From assembly GCF_015706575.1 (NCBI RefSeq), contig NW_024037063.1:8122927-8186926 (forward strand): a stretch of 64,000 nucleotides of DNA. Direction: 5' to 3'. Below are positions 12,797 through 22,869 of the stretch, in pieces; position 1 is the first letter of the stretch; each line of letters begins with the position of its first letter. The notes below the pieces were generated by a model. That model was not told where the DNA came from. It searched no databases and was given only the letters and a program-made list of their open reading frames with translations. This DNA comes from Patiria miniata. Lineage: Eukaryota; Echinodermata; Asteroidea; Valvatida; Asterinidae. A program made the translations under genes and the position numbers.

Positions 12797-13058
12797 CCCT
12801 CAATCCTCCAAAGTCCTCCAGGCGGTTTTGGAGGATTGAGGCTGAATGCAACATACAATTTTGGAGGATTGTGGAGGATTGAGGGATGGACATTCAGTGT
12901 CGGTTGATTTTGGAGGATTGAGGATGAATGATGTTTGAAGAAGAGGATTTTGGAGGATTGAGGCGAAACGCATTTTGAGGCGGGCTGTTGGAGGATTTTG
13001 AAGGATTGAGGCAGTGGATATCCATTTGAACAGTGCAACATTTTGGAGGATTGAGGAT
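12797..13058. repeat. GGAGGATTGAGG minisatellite
   Basis: About eight to nine copies of TTTTGGAGGATTGAGG or close variants are spaced irregularly by 15-45 bp. The cluster opens with inverted copies (CTCAATCCTCCAAAGTCCTCC). A 135-residue minus-strand open frame across it (12634-13041) is only the translated repeat. Confidence 0.85.
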
Positions 13059-13100
13059 GTTTTCTAGCAAAATGGGCCTAGGGGGTTAGGGTTTTTAAGG

Positions 13101-13633
13101 TTAAAGGGAATATACAACATTTGCAAATATCGAAAAACTAAACTACCAATTTTTTACGAAATACCTTACTAGGATGTTGGTAAATGACAGTCTAAAGCAT
13201 CCTGTAAAATTATGGCACCATGTGTGAAGTCCTTTTCAAGAAAAGTGGTATTTTGTATAAATTTCCAACGGTGGTCGGCCGACCACCGTTGGAAAAACCT
13301 AACTATTTTCAACTACTGCTCCAAATTTCCCCTTTTTTCAGTCCAAATGTTGTTTGCTATTGGGTTACATGTTCTTGAACGGGTGCAGGCCACTTAGACT
13401 GATTCCATTACCTTACAATTTTCCGGCATCTATAAATTGATCCATTTCATCTTTAGTGGAGTCAGGGAACCAGACTACTTGAACATTTTTGGTTTTCTTG
13501 GTTTTTAAAAGTATTTTTAAACACAAACCTTCAAACATGTCAGTGTAACAATATTTGATCTGTTATACTAACCCCTCAAAATAGTTCATTTCCGAAAATT
13601 ACAGCAAAAGCCAATGATGTACATTCCCTTTAA
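13101..13633. mobile_element. TTAA-flanked MITE, copy 1 (piggyBac-like ends)
   Basis: The left end TTAAAGGGAATATACAACAT and right end ATGTACATTCCCTTTAA form imperfect inverted repeats, bounded by TTAA on both sides. A second copy is at 43074-43539 with shared internal words (GGTTCCCTGA-type stretch, AAAATTACAGCAA, AAGAAAAGTGGTATTTTGTA). TTAA duplication is typical of piggyBac superfamily elements. Not coding. Confidence 0.75.
13262..13295. repeat. 34-bp perfect palindrome inside the MITE
   Basis: Symmetric about CGG|CCG: each arm reads TTTCCAACGGTGGTCGG inward. It is absent from the sister copy at 43074-43539, which has a different small hairpin (ATTGTAAAC...GTTTACAAT) at the equivalent place. 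Confidence 0.9.
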
Positions 13634-14960
13634 TAAACCTGCTGGTTATGGTCTACACCACAAAGATGTACCAGTACCATTGAAATGTCATTAAAAATGT
13701 CATTAAAAAATTGTGAAGGTCATGTGGATTTGATATTTTTTTCTCTTGGATAAGAATGTTCACATTTTTTTCTCTTGGATAAAAGTTGTTCACACCGAGA
13801 AATCCCTATGTGCTGTGATTTACATTTCTACATTGTCTAACATTTAAACCATTGGTAATTCACTCCGTTTTGATTAATGAGTAATGTTGCATATGCCTTG
13901 ATGTGGCAAGAGCTACCATTCTCAGATCCTATGGGGACAGTAATGTGACAGGGGGTGGGGGAGCTGTAAGGGAAGCCCAGGGGAAGTCCTGGGGGTGTTG
14001 GGGTTCCCCCAGGGGGAGCAATCTGGGGGTGTTAGGGAAATCATAGACATTGATTGATGACTTGGTGTACAGCTGTTCATGTACATGTAGGTACCTTCAG
14101 CAAGAATGTGAAACTACCGGTATTACTCATGTACATGTGCAATATATACTACAGAATAAAACATCTGCTGATTGCAAGTGGAAAAAGATATTGTGGATGG
14201 CAGCAGACACATATTTATAAGCTGTACATGTATACATGGAACAGTACATGTGCATAAGTTATACAATAAGATACACCTGTTGGAAACCAAGAACTACATA
14301 CGTGTACATAGAAAAGCACTTCATTAGGATTTGTCCTACACCTGGTATTTCCAGTTACGTCCTAAAACTGTGAAGGCTTCACATTACAGATTCAATCATT
14401 TAATATGACTATTGCATCTGGCGAGTATGCAATTCATGCATGCACATTGTTACTGAACCACACATGTGAGAGACAGGGGACCAGACTGCTGTACTACATG
14501 CTGAAACGTAATGATATTTTTCTTGACAATATCCTTAGGGCTTACAACACCTTACACATGTCTGAAGATGTCCCTGGTTGACAAGTGAAAACAAGCAAGA
14601 GTGAAATCCACACTGTCAGCCCAATGAATGTGCTGATAGTCTGTTATTCTTTGGGTTGACATTAAACAGCCAGATACCAACAAGGGACATGTTAGTTTAT
14701 GGCCAGGTTATTTCTGTAGCTGTCTGCATGAATCATGGTATGGCATTTCACCTGACTTTGGCAAGGAGTGGAGTTGACAATTTTTTTGTGCAAAATTTGG
14801 TTGTTGAGCTGTGTCCATTTGGAACTAACATTTATAAATAAATATATAGTTTAGGTTTTTGTTTCAAATATTGATTATATTGAATCCATTGCAAACAGAA
14901 TCATATACACAATGTACCGGTACAATGGACATACATTTTTGTTTGCACCTGTACATGTAT
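13634..14960. other. Non-coding DNA with a G-rich tract
   Basis: Apart from the G-run cluster at 13939-14035 and scattered ACATGT and ACCGGTA words I see nothing. Confidence 0.55.
13939..14035 (+). repeat. G-run-rich tract (possible G-quadruplex)
   Basis: Contains at least seven runs of three to five or more G (for example GGGGGTGGGGG, CCTGGGGGTGTTGGGG, CTGGGGGTG) within about 95 bases in otherwise AT-rich DNA. Several quadruplex arrangements are possible on the + strand. Confidence 0.5.
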
Positions 14961-17485
14961 ATGGGTCTTTCTACAGTATTGGGTAAAAGAGTGTGACATT
15001 TACCTCAAAATTGAAATTGCTTAGAGAAGATTTAAAGACTCAAACATGAATTGAGGGTACAGTCACCTTTTCAGAAAAAGTAGCAAAAAGATAACTTTCT
15101 CTTGTACAATAAAAAAATTAGGGGTTTTGTGTACTGCCTTTAAGGGGTATTACCTATGTAACGGGGACGGACACCTTGGTAGTCCCAGCAGTCAAGCAAG
15201 GTATTTGAGAAATTGTGGTATGTGTGTTTTTAAAGTGCAAGTGGTTATTGTAAATAATATCACCCTAGAAAATCCCCAACAAATTCCCTTTCAGCGAAAA
15301 AAATATGAAACACCCTCTGAATCACTGTATTGTTCACATGGTCAAAATATTTTGTTTATCTTTCCATTGAAAGACAATGATTAAATGCATGAAGTCTGTC
15401 ATGCCAATAACTGAGTGTTTGGTGGTCCATTACTGACTGCTTAATTTGTTGTTTGTCAAGTCAGTCTGATAATACGGCTCACATTCAAAAAGGGTATTTA
15501 TTTAGCATTAGCACAGAATTACCCACGTAACATTGACGGACGCAATGGAAATAAAACACAGGCACTGACAGACAACTGAATTCTGACAGACATTTAAACA
15601 TTTATTTATTTCCAACAAAATTATTTCTAACAGTTATGCACATATCACCCCCAACTCCAATCATCTTAAAACAAGTTGGGATTTTTTTTAAAGATTTGTT
15701 CCAGTGCGCCATGCCTGGGAACACTTGGCCGATTTTGTGCCCAATTTCCGGACACAACCTTTAAAAAAAAAAATCGGACTAAATTTATGATACTAAAGTA
15801 GTCAACAGCAAGTATTATTTAGAAAAAGTTACTTAGTATTTAACTTAATGAACATTAAGATTCACAACAAAGAGAATGAGCTACATGCATGGGGAAAGTT
15901 GGGAGAAACTTTGAAGTGCGCCACGTCGTTGTTTTCATTCTGCGAACACTACACTGTGACAAGCTGTATTGCACTTAAAAGCCTACACATAACAGCCACG
16001 CAACACGTGCGTTTTCCACACAACTCTGTCTTGTCAACAGGCCCTGTGGCATAAACAGCCAATGATTTTACCCCAAAAAACGAGTCGTACAGAAAAAATT
16101 TCACACAGAAAAAGAGTATGAATGCATCAACATTTGTTAAACTATTTTTAAGTGTTGAATCCTCACCTGGATTTTTTTGGAAAGTCCAGTTTGAGAGGCA
16201 AACTTTCGCTCATGACAGCCGCACGAAAGTGCGAAAAAAAATGGCGGCTTTTACTGAATCGGTAGCGACTCGCGAGTCGACGGCTGTTTCCAAATTTACA
16301 TTTTTGCCCCTTGGTGAACCTTCTTCGTGCCCTGTTCATTAACATTGTTAAAACCGATTTTAGTTGAAAATAAACTGTTTTTTTACATCACATACCACCT
16401 CAGATTTCCCCTTGAATATTGACATGGACCATTCAGTCCTGCAGTGCAAAAAAATTACACGGGGTAGCTGTTTTTTTGCGTCCGGGTTTGCTGCGTCCAC
16501 ATTTATGTCCGTATCATGTTACAAGGGTAATGACACACCAGTCATTGTGTCCGTCTCTTGTGTCATCAGCTCGTTTAGTTGTATTTAATTTCACCTAGCT
16601 TCGAACACTGAACATGATGTTACTGGACATCATCTTCTATCACTGGAAACAAATTTGTCCTGTCTCGCTGTGCTAAGACGTTTTAAAAACCTTTGTCATG
16701 ATTAGCCACGTAACGGCCATTATCCACGTAACTCTGGTGACGGAATACCAAACATGAAACATCCGTCAGGAAGTTGGAAAGACTGTTCAAGAACAACACG
16801 TCAGAAACCCATCTCAGTGAGGGGAAAACACCATAAGATGTCAACTGGGGATCTATCTAATTCTGAGTTGGCACACGAGCGTGATGTTATCCACGTAACG
16901 ATTTGACGGACAGTTGGAACCGAGATTTCGTCGGCCGTTTTGAGAAACTTTTCCATGAAAACATTCGCTGTCATGATATGTGCCTCGCACAAGATAACAT
17001 AGCTATAAAACAGTCATAACCAGGTGGGGATACAAGGCTTGGATTTTCCAATCTGGCAAGGGATTATCCACGTAACATTTTGACAGACACAGTTACGTGG
17101 ATAATGGCTCACCTGACAGTCGGCGTGTATTTACAAGTGAGCTCGCAGCGGTTGCATCTTATATTATTTATGTGGGGGGAAACTCCAACTCTTCAAACAC
17201 TGTCAATTTAGTTTAATACTGAGACTGAAACAGGGAGAAAAAGCAATAGTTTCCTGCCTTTCAGGAAATGTCACAATATTTAGCACCATTTTAGGGACAC
17301 ATTCTTCAGGGTTAAGTGAATAATAAACAAACACAACAACCAATGGTTTTCGTTTTATTTCTGATATATCTTTAATACATACTTAACAATATCACACATA
17401 ACTTGTAACTCTGCAATGGATTCTTAATAAAACATTTGTGTAATCTTTGTCCGTCAAAATTACCCAATACTGTAGAAAGACCCAT
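14961..17485. mobile_element. 2.5-kb element with 26-bp perfect terminal inverted repeats
   Basis: The 26 bases at 14961-14986 (starting ATGGGTCTTTCTACAG) are exactly inverted at 17460-17485. Inside, a motif of the form TTATCCACGTAAC followed a few bases later by GACGGAC recurs at about 15148, 15517, 16701, 16719, 16886 and 17063, with inverted copies at 17092-17105 and, as a GACGGAC half, at about 17448. Such recurring internal motifs resemble subterminal transposase-binding repeats. A CpG-rich patch with AAAATGGCGGC (16238-16248, YY1-like) lies mid-element. No open frame inside resembles a transposase. The flanks are TATAT and ATATG, so the target duplication is unclear. Confidence 0.6.
17063..17105. 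repeat. Inverted pair of the CCACGTAAC motif
   Basis: ATTATCCACGTAAC at 17063-17076 is perfectly inverted at 17092-17105 with a 15-base spacer, so the motif can form a hairpin. It belongs to the motif set of the element at 14961-17485. Confidence 0.8.
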
Positions 17486-19545
17486 ATGTACATGTAGTTT
17501 TTGTACCAGTTACTTAATACATATTATGGGTAACCTAGATTTGTCAACAATAACATTTATGTCTAAACTTCATTGTATTTTCTGTTATGTACCGGTACAT
17601 GTACACTGTACATGTGCATGTTCATGCACATGTATGTATGTTTGATTTTGAGGTTTCTTCCAAGATAAACAAAAATGCACTTTTACTGATACTGCTAAAG
17701 TGCTAGAGTTTATAAGTGTGCTACAGCCATAAGAATCACTGATGTTTATACACAGGAACTATTATGAAAAAAATGGGTAAATGGGACATTGTACAATGTA
17801 CATTGTTGGTATGAGATGTTGCACAATATAGGAGTATGCATACCCCACAAACTTGTACATTGTATACATTATTTGACTTGACTAAGGATGTGGCTGAGTG
17901 TTGTCTGAAAGTTATTCCTGCCAAGGGAAGTATGCAGCAATAAAACCCATTGGACCTCAGCTTGCTGCAGACAGCTTGTCAACAACACAGGTCATTTTAG
18001 AGGTTCTGGTCAATGCAGTGAAAGGCTGTACATTCCTAAAGAAATGTATTTAACAAGCACAGAGACTTGGATAAACAGAGAAAACATTCACACACAAAAT
18101 GGAAAAGAAAGAATGACTTCAGTTTACACGTACATGCACATGCCTGCGTAAATAGCAATGAACATGTTATGGCATCTCACTTTTTAGCTTCTGTATCCCT
18201 CATTTTGTTTGATCAGTCACAGACAGTCAAAATTTCAATCCTGTTCCCCTATCATGCTTTTTACACAGGCAAGTCATCAACAGTTAATGTGCTGATTTTT
18301 TTTAAATTAGGTTCAGATGTTTTGGTAAAACTTATATGTTTTCAGACTCTTAAAACAAGTTTTGGTTTCCATACCTGAGATCCAAGCTGTTCAGTGGGGC
18401 CAACTGGCCAGGAATGTATGGTATTCAGCTTTTAAAAACCTGAAGATTTTTAGTATCAGTGAGGCAGGAGGCTCATGATAAATCATTAATGCTGCCAGAA
18501 CGATGTGCAAGTAGGCAAGGACATACACCTTTAGGTACCGGTACAGTAATTTTTGAGAGTAAGGTTGGAAATCCCATGGACAGAATACATCATAATCCAT
18601 CAGAACTTCATTTGCAGCACAATACTGTCATCATACTGGAAAGAATCACTTGCCTTATGACCCAACTTGGGGCCAGCATGTAACACTCGCAGAAGTTTGA
18701 CAGATTTATGTCATGCAACCTGACAGTGAAAATTTTAACCATTTATGGAGGCACAAATCACATACCATACTTTCTGTTCTACACCTAACTCTGACTTGTA
18801 TCTACATGTATTTTGTTTTCGCTCCGGAAATGTGACACAGCTTTTAGTGAAACTGAAATGGAATCCTGAACAAAAAATGCACTCGGGGTTTTCACAAGGA
18901 ATTGTAACATTAGATGATTTCATATTCATCCGCTGATCACAAATACCCAAAGGAATTAGAATAATAATATTGAAAACTAGCAAATGGATTGTCATGTGAA
19001 GTTTCTGCAACAAGCTAAGAAAGGAGTATATACATGTACAAACTTTTTTTGGTACAGAGACCATCGACTTGCAGTCGGCCAACATGAATTTGTTGTAAAG
19101 ATTCATATGACACTGCTCAGTGATCAGCCATTGAGAAAGAACATGCAAGGGTCACTTGGCCCCTTTGCTTGGCCTAAGTCCTGACAACATCAGGAACACG
19201 TCAGTCAATCCAAAGTCACCTTCTGCCCTCACCACAGCCAGTCAATTAGCACGTTGTTGTACAATGTAACTGTTACTCTTGCAGGTCACAATCCTCTAGG
19301 CATTCCTAATGAGCCTTTAGATGCCATGTTTACAAACCTGTCTAGATGGGTGTTAATCCCCTGTTGTGACCTCTTAGGGGACACAGATTGACCCTGTGTG
19401 ACCTCACAAATGTACCCCATTGGCTAGGGACCCTTTACCATTGTCATTAGCAATGGCCTGAACTACATGTTGTGTACTGGCCTGAGGGTTTGTTACTTGA
19501 TATATTTGTGGGATGTCTCCTGGCTGCAATTGGCATGCCTGCCTC
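17486..19545. other. Non-coding DNA
   Basis: Open frames up to 137 codons on the minus strand (18735-19148) have no recognisable domain, biased composition or splice context. At about 18214 there is a short similarity to the loop region at 32906. Confidence 0.5.
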
Positions 19546-19640
19546 ATAGCTGCCAACTGTTACTAATTTTTCGTAATTATTACGAATTGTTTGTTAAATT
19601 ACGAAAATACGATTTGCCACTAAAACATTACGAATTTCCC
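19546..19640. repeat. TTACGAA-rich repeat
   Basis: CGTAAT, TTACGAAT and TTACGAAA occur about five times in 90 bases after GCTGCCAACTGTTAC, with partial dyad symmetry. It looks like the edge of a repeat that continues into the zinc-finger relic downstream. Confidence 0.45.
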
Positions 19641-19990
19641 ATTTTCTACCTAATGAAAAAAAAAAATACTTGTAAAGTATCGTTTTTGACCGAAAACTTC
19701 TGGCGAAATGTCGCGATAATGGATGGACTGGTGACAAGTCTAATAAGAATGCAGTAGAGCACCTGATAGACATCAATGCAGTGTGCGCAGTGGAGTACTT
19801 GAGGACCAGACTAAAACTATTTTTCAATGGTGTGTCATTTGTGTGCATCTCGTGGATGTGTGGTTGTGTGTACTGTATGTGAGTACTTTTCAGTGACGAT
19901 CGTGAGCACATTTGGTCGCTTTTTGCCGGGTTGAGACCCATCAGTGCGACAATTTAATCATGGAATTTAATAAGAGTATGGTTGGAATAA

Positions 19991-20130
19991 TTGGTATTAC
20001 AGTTTGAGTTTGTCACAACGTCCAGAAAAGATAAATCAGCATGCGTTTGCAAGGTATGTTGGCGGGATATTTCTATTGCATACGGTCATGACGGTGGCCC
20101 TAAATCATTGTGTGTAAAAACATTGATACG
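19991..20130 (+). pseudogene. Degraded BED-like zinc finger of a hAT-type transposase
   Basis: The open frame reads FEFVTTSRKDKSACVCKVCW, then RDISIAYGHDGGPKS. A C-x2-C pair followed by RDISIA(Y/H)G is characteristic of the N-terminal zinc finger of a hAT-related transposase family. The downstream histidines that should complete the finger are missing and the frame decays, so it is a relic. No DDE/catalytic or dimerisation region is visible. Confidence 0.4.
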
Positions 20131-20229
20131 AACTCGAAACTCCACATCGATAGCATGCATCTCCAAAACAATATGCGCATATTTTATTATTGTTATTATT
20201 TATTTGACTCCAACAAACAAATACAGACA

Positions 20230-20296
20230 TTAAAAAAAATTAATTAAAAAAAAAAAAAAAAAAAAAGTTTTAATTTTTTTTTTTTTTTAATTATCT
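20230..20296. repeat. Poly-A / poly-T inverted tract
   Basis: A run of about 21 A is followed by a run of about 14 T with TTTTAATT-type linkers, forming an AT-only fold-back. It follows a degraded transposon fragment and could be its tail. Confidence 0.75.
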
Positions 20297-20299
20297 TTT

Positions 20300-21486
20300 G
20301 GCCTACATTACATTATTATTCACAAGAAGAAGGGTATGCACATGTATGTGTACATGTAAACCATGTACCTGTACTCGATGTTGGTAAAGCTTTTGATAAA
20401 ACGAGCAGTTGAAAATGACCGCGCGGGTTGATTACTAATTGGGATTTTGAAATGTTGGCAGCTATGCTGCCTTCCTTTCTCAGTCTGTTGTGCTGTTACT
20501 GTGTTACTTTTTTTGAAGTTTGGATCATGAAATCCCCATAAAACATGTGCAATACTAACCTGATATTTAGCTAACAAGATGCAAAACATAATGTTTTGTA
20601 TTGTATTCCTTTTCCTGGTTATTGTACTTTTTTCTTCAAATATTAAAGGTACATGTAAGTGAACACTTTGAAAAAATAATCAATCTTAATTTCACTTTTT
20701 AGCTCAAGTAGATATCATACCGGTAGTTCTTGACAAACTATCTCAATTTATCTCGAAGCAAAGCGAAGTTTCCGTTGAAAATGCTTCCTTCCATAATGGT
20801 CATCTTTTAAAATAAGTTTTTGACTTGCAAGCATCCTCTTGTTGTGCATAATGCCAGTTTGTCACTCGGTTAACTAAAGTTGGTCAGCGGGGAGCAGGCC
20901 TATTTGAAAGAAAAGCCTTTTCTGTTCACGATGGTTTGGTCTTAACCATCACAAAGAAATGATGGTAATTCCTCTGTTCGTGAAAATGACAGCATACTGG
21001 GCGCAATGATCTCACAACATGCTTGATCTTTTTATTTACTTAATAGATTCAAGTATGCAGGATATAATAATATTTTGGCTGTTTCATTTTTGAATGTTCA
21101 CAAATGTTCTCCATTACCTTTGAGCTACAATACACTGTATCAGGCAGTACTCAATATAAAATGATCAGAATTATATAACCGACATACAGATCCTTGTCAT
21201 TTGATTGGTGGAACTCACATCACGTGTCATTCGTTATTGCTCCCATTCACGCCGGGGCTCAAAAAGTAATATCCGCCCATGGGAAATGGGAAATACTATT
21301 CAACAGTCAGGATCATGCTTGTTCCATGACGCGGTATTTGTGTGCAAATGCATGCTGGTGTGCGCGGTCAGCGTTGCGCGTAGCGCGTATTGTTCCAAAG
21401 AGCCAGCGCTACAGCGTTGGGTTCAAACATTTTTTGTGAAGGGGCGGTTTGGAAGAGGGCAAGGATCTTTATGTCAGTTATATAAA
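20300..21486. other. Non-coding DNA
   Basis: Contains a short CG-rich stretch at about 21350-21420 (GCGCGGTCAGCGTTGCGCGT) just before the hairpin element; otherwise nothing. Confidence 0.5.
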
Positions 21487-21650
21487 ACAAATATTGAGTG
21501 GCTTTAAATTGTGAAATGGGAGGAATATTATCGCTCGGTAAAATCTGGACTTTTCCAGTTCACTCGGCTTCGCCTCGTGAAATGGAAAAGTCCAGATTTT
21601 ACCTTGCGATAATATTCCTCCCATTCCAAGCTGAGCCACTCCATATTTGT
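21487..21650. mobile_element. 164-bp long-hairpin element
   Basis: Arms of about 70 bp are near-perfect inverses: AAATGGGAGGAATATTATCG, then GGTAAAATCTGGACTTTTCC, occur in the left arm and inverted in the right. The loop reads TCGGCTTCGCCTCG. The outer bases extend the pairing (ACAAATAT...ATATTTGT). A single transcript across it would form an almost continuous double strand. Confidence 0.85.
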
Positions 21651-22118
21651 ATAATAGTGTATATGAGTGTGTGTGCCTTATATGTGGAAATGAAGTGTGA
21701 CAAAATTACTGGTAATTCCAAACATAAAAACTTCTAAGTTGTCTAAAGTGCTCTTGTAGTCATCAGAATTCACCGGAACATTGCGTGCTCCATGCCATCA
21801 TTTCCTAGTGTCTTCCTGTAGCTAACAGTTTGAAATTGTTTCAAGCCTCAAGGCTATTTTGTTTTGTCAGGAAATGCTACTAAAAACATTACAGCTTAAA
21901 TAAACTTTGAAACCAAAATATACATTTTATAATTTACATGCACTGTACATGTATACTATACATGGGAATTACCAATACACACGTATATTCATTAAAAGCA
22001 TTGTTTCATTTTCAGTTTGTGAACCCATAATTTTTGTATGTGTCAATAGCATATACACCCATAACTGAAAGTCCATACAGCATACCCAAACGTACATGCA
22101 TATGACAGTATTTATCAT

Positions 22119-22142
22119 GTTACATGTACATGTACATGTAAC
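22119..22142. repeat. ACATGT tandem (24-bp palindrome)
   Basis: Reads GTTACATGTACA and its mirror, a perfect palindrome of ACATGT units. Similar tandems are at about 24801-24820, 34320-34337, 36724-36744 and 36852-36868, and single TACATGTA words are scattered through the window. Confidence 0.9.
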
Positions 22143-22222
22143 ACTTCTATTACATTCAACAAAAGTCTGGCAGTGGTAACCTTCTTGTTACACGTCATGA
22201 ATGTCCACTGGTCTTTAAATGA

Positions 22223-22235
22223 CCAATCAACCAAT
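22223..22235 (+). promoter_or_regulatory. Paired CCAAT boxes upstream of IQSEC exon A
   Basis: Two CCAAT pentamers, at 22223-22227 and 22231-22235 (GACCAATCAACCAATCACAG), the second in the classic CCAATCA context bound by NF-Y. An inverted copy (ATTGG) lies at about 22750. They are about 540 bp upstream of the candidate start codon at 22775. Their role is inferred from position only; no TATA box or initiator was assigned. Confidence 0.3.
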
Positions 22236-22774
22236 CACAGCTTTGCTGGTGACCCATGTGATCCCAGGAATAACCTGGTCTTTGAGTGAACAATCGGCAC
22301 ACAGGATACCATATGAAGAACCAATTTCCAAGTCGCATTTCCTGTGGTCGGTGCACATCCTGTACTACCTGCTGTTGTCAAGATTTCCCATTACACCCCA
22401 TTATATTGCTGCAGTAGACAACACCCTTGCAAGGAAGTCGACACGGATCTTTATCATCCAACTGGACGTTAACAAAATTCCCTCCAGCTTTTGGAATCTC
22501 GGAACAGTCTGGTCTTATTGGTACTTCCAGTGTACATGTACTGTATGACGTTTCCTGAATCAAGTTTTCAAAGAAGTTTAATTGACGCTTTGCTGCTAAC
22601 TTTCAGTGTTTTCAGATCAGAAGGGATCAATCTGCACTCACAGATCTCTGAACATTTCTGTGGATGTATTGATTCCAAAGTTACATGTAGTTGTCGTTTG
22701 GAATCTCACCAGCTTAGTTTCCTCGACACTCTGAAAGTTGAGCATTGTTATTGGGTGGAATTTGCATTATTAAG

Positions 22775-22869
22775 ATGGCAGAAAGAAGTCCAAGTCCCTA
22801 CATTCGACGGCCAGGAGGGTTTGTCACAGCAAGTACCACACACAGTCTCCACAACTTCAATACCAGCAG
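22775..22869 (+). CDS. IQSEC: IQSEC candidate first coding exon (A)
   Basis: The ATG sits in a good initiation context (AAGATGG), with an in-frame TGA 12 codons upstream at 22739. It encodes [16 protein letters not shown] and a short Ser/Thr/Asn-rich end, then a donor (AGCAG|GTAAAC) in phase 2. The next certain exon, at 37821, requires exactly phase 2, and the join creates a Ser codon. The peptide looks like real coding sequence, but I recognise no domain. A pair of CCAAT boxes lies about 540 bp upstream. The 15-kb first intron is large but not unusual for IQSEC genes. No transcript evidence is available here, so the assignment rests on phase, context and the upstream stop. Confidence 0.6.

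Larger units (their letters stand above)
21651..22774. other. Upstream region of IQSEC exon A
   Basis: Presumed 5' flank or UTR of exon A. Holds the paired CCAAT boxes, an ACATGT palindrome and an inverted CCAAT near 22750. No TATA box placed. Confidence 0.4.

Noticed and set aside
12634..13041. 135-codon minus-strand open frame
   Set aside because: Translation of the GGAGGATTGAGG minisatellite; Pro/Ser-rich repetitive peptide only.
16118..16342. Open frame starting near AAAATGGCGGC as a small gene
   Set aside because: No domain, no donor in a useful phase, and it lies inside the inverted-repeat element.
18200..18300. Similarity of about 18214 (CAGTCACAGACAGTCAAAA) to the 32906 loop region as a repeat family
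   Set aside because: The match is short and breaks up quickly; too weak to call a feature without a genome search.
18735..19148. 137-codon minus-strand open frame
   Set aside because: No domain, no start context or splice signals, and overlapping open frames on the + strand; chance ORF in AT-rich DNA.
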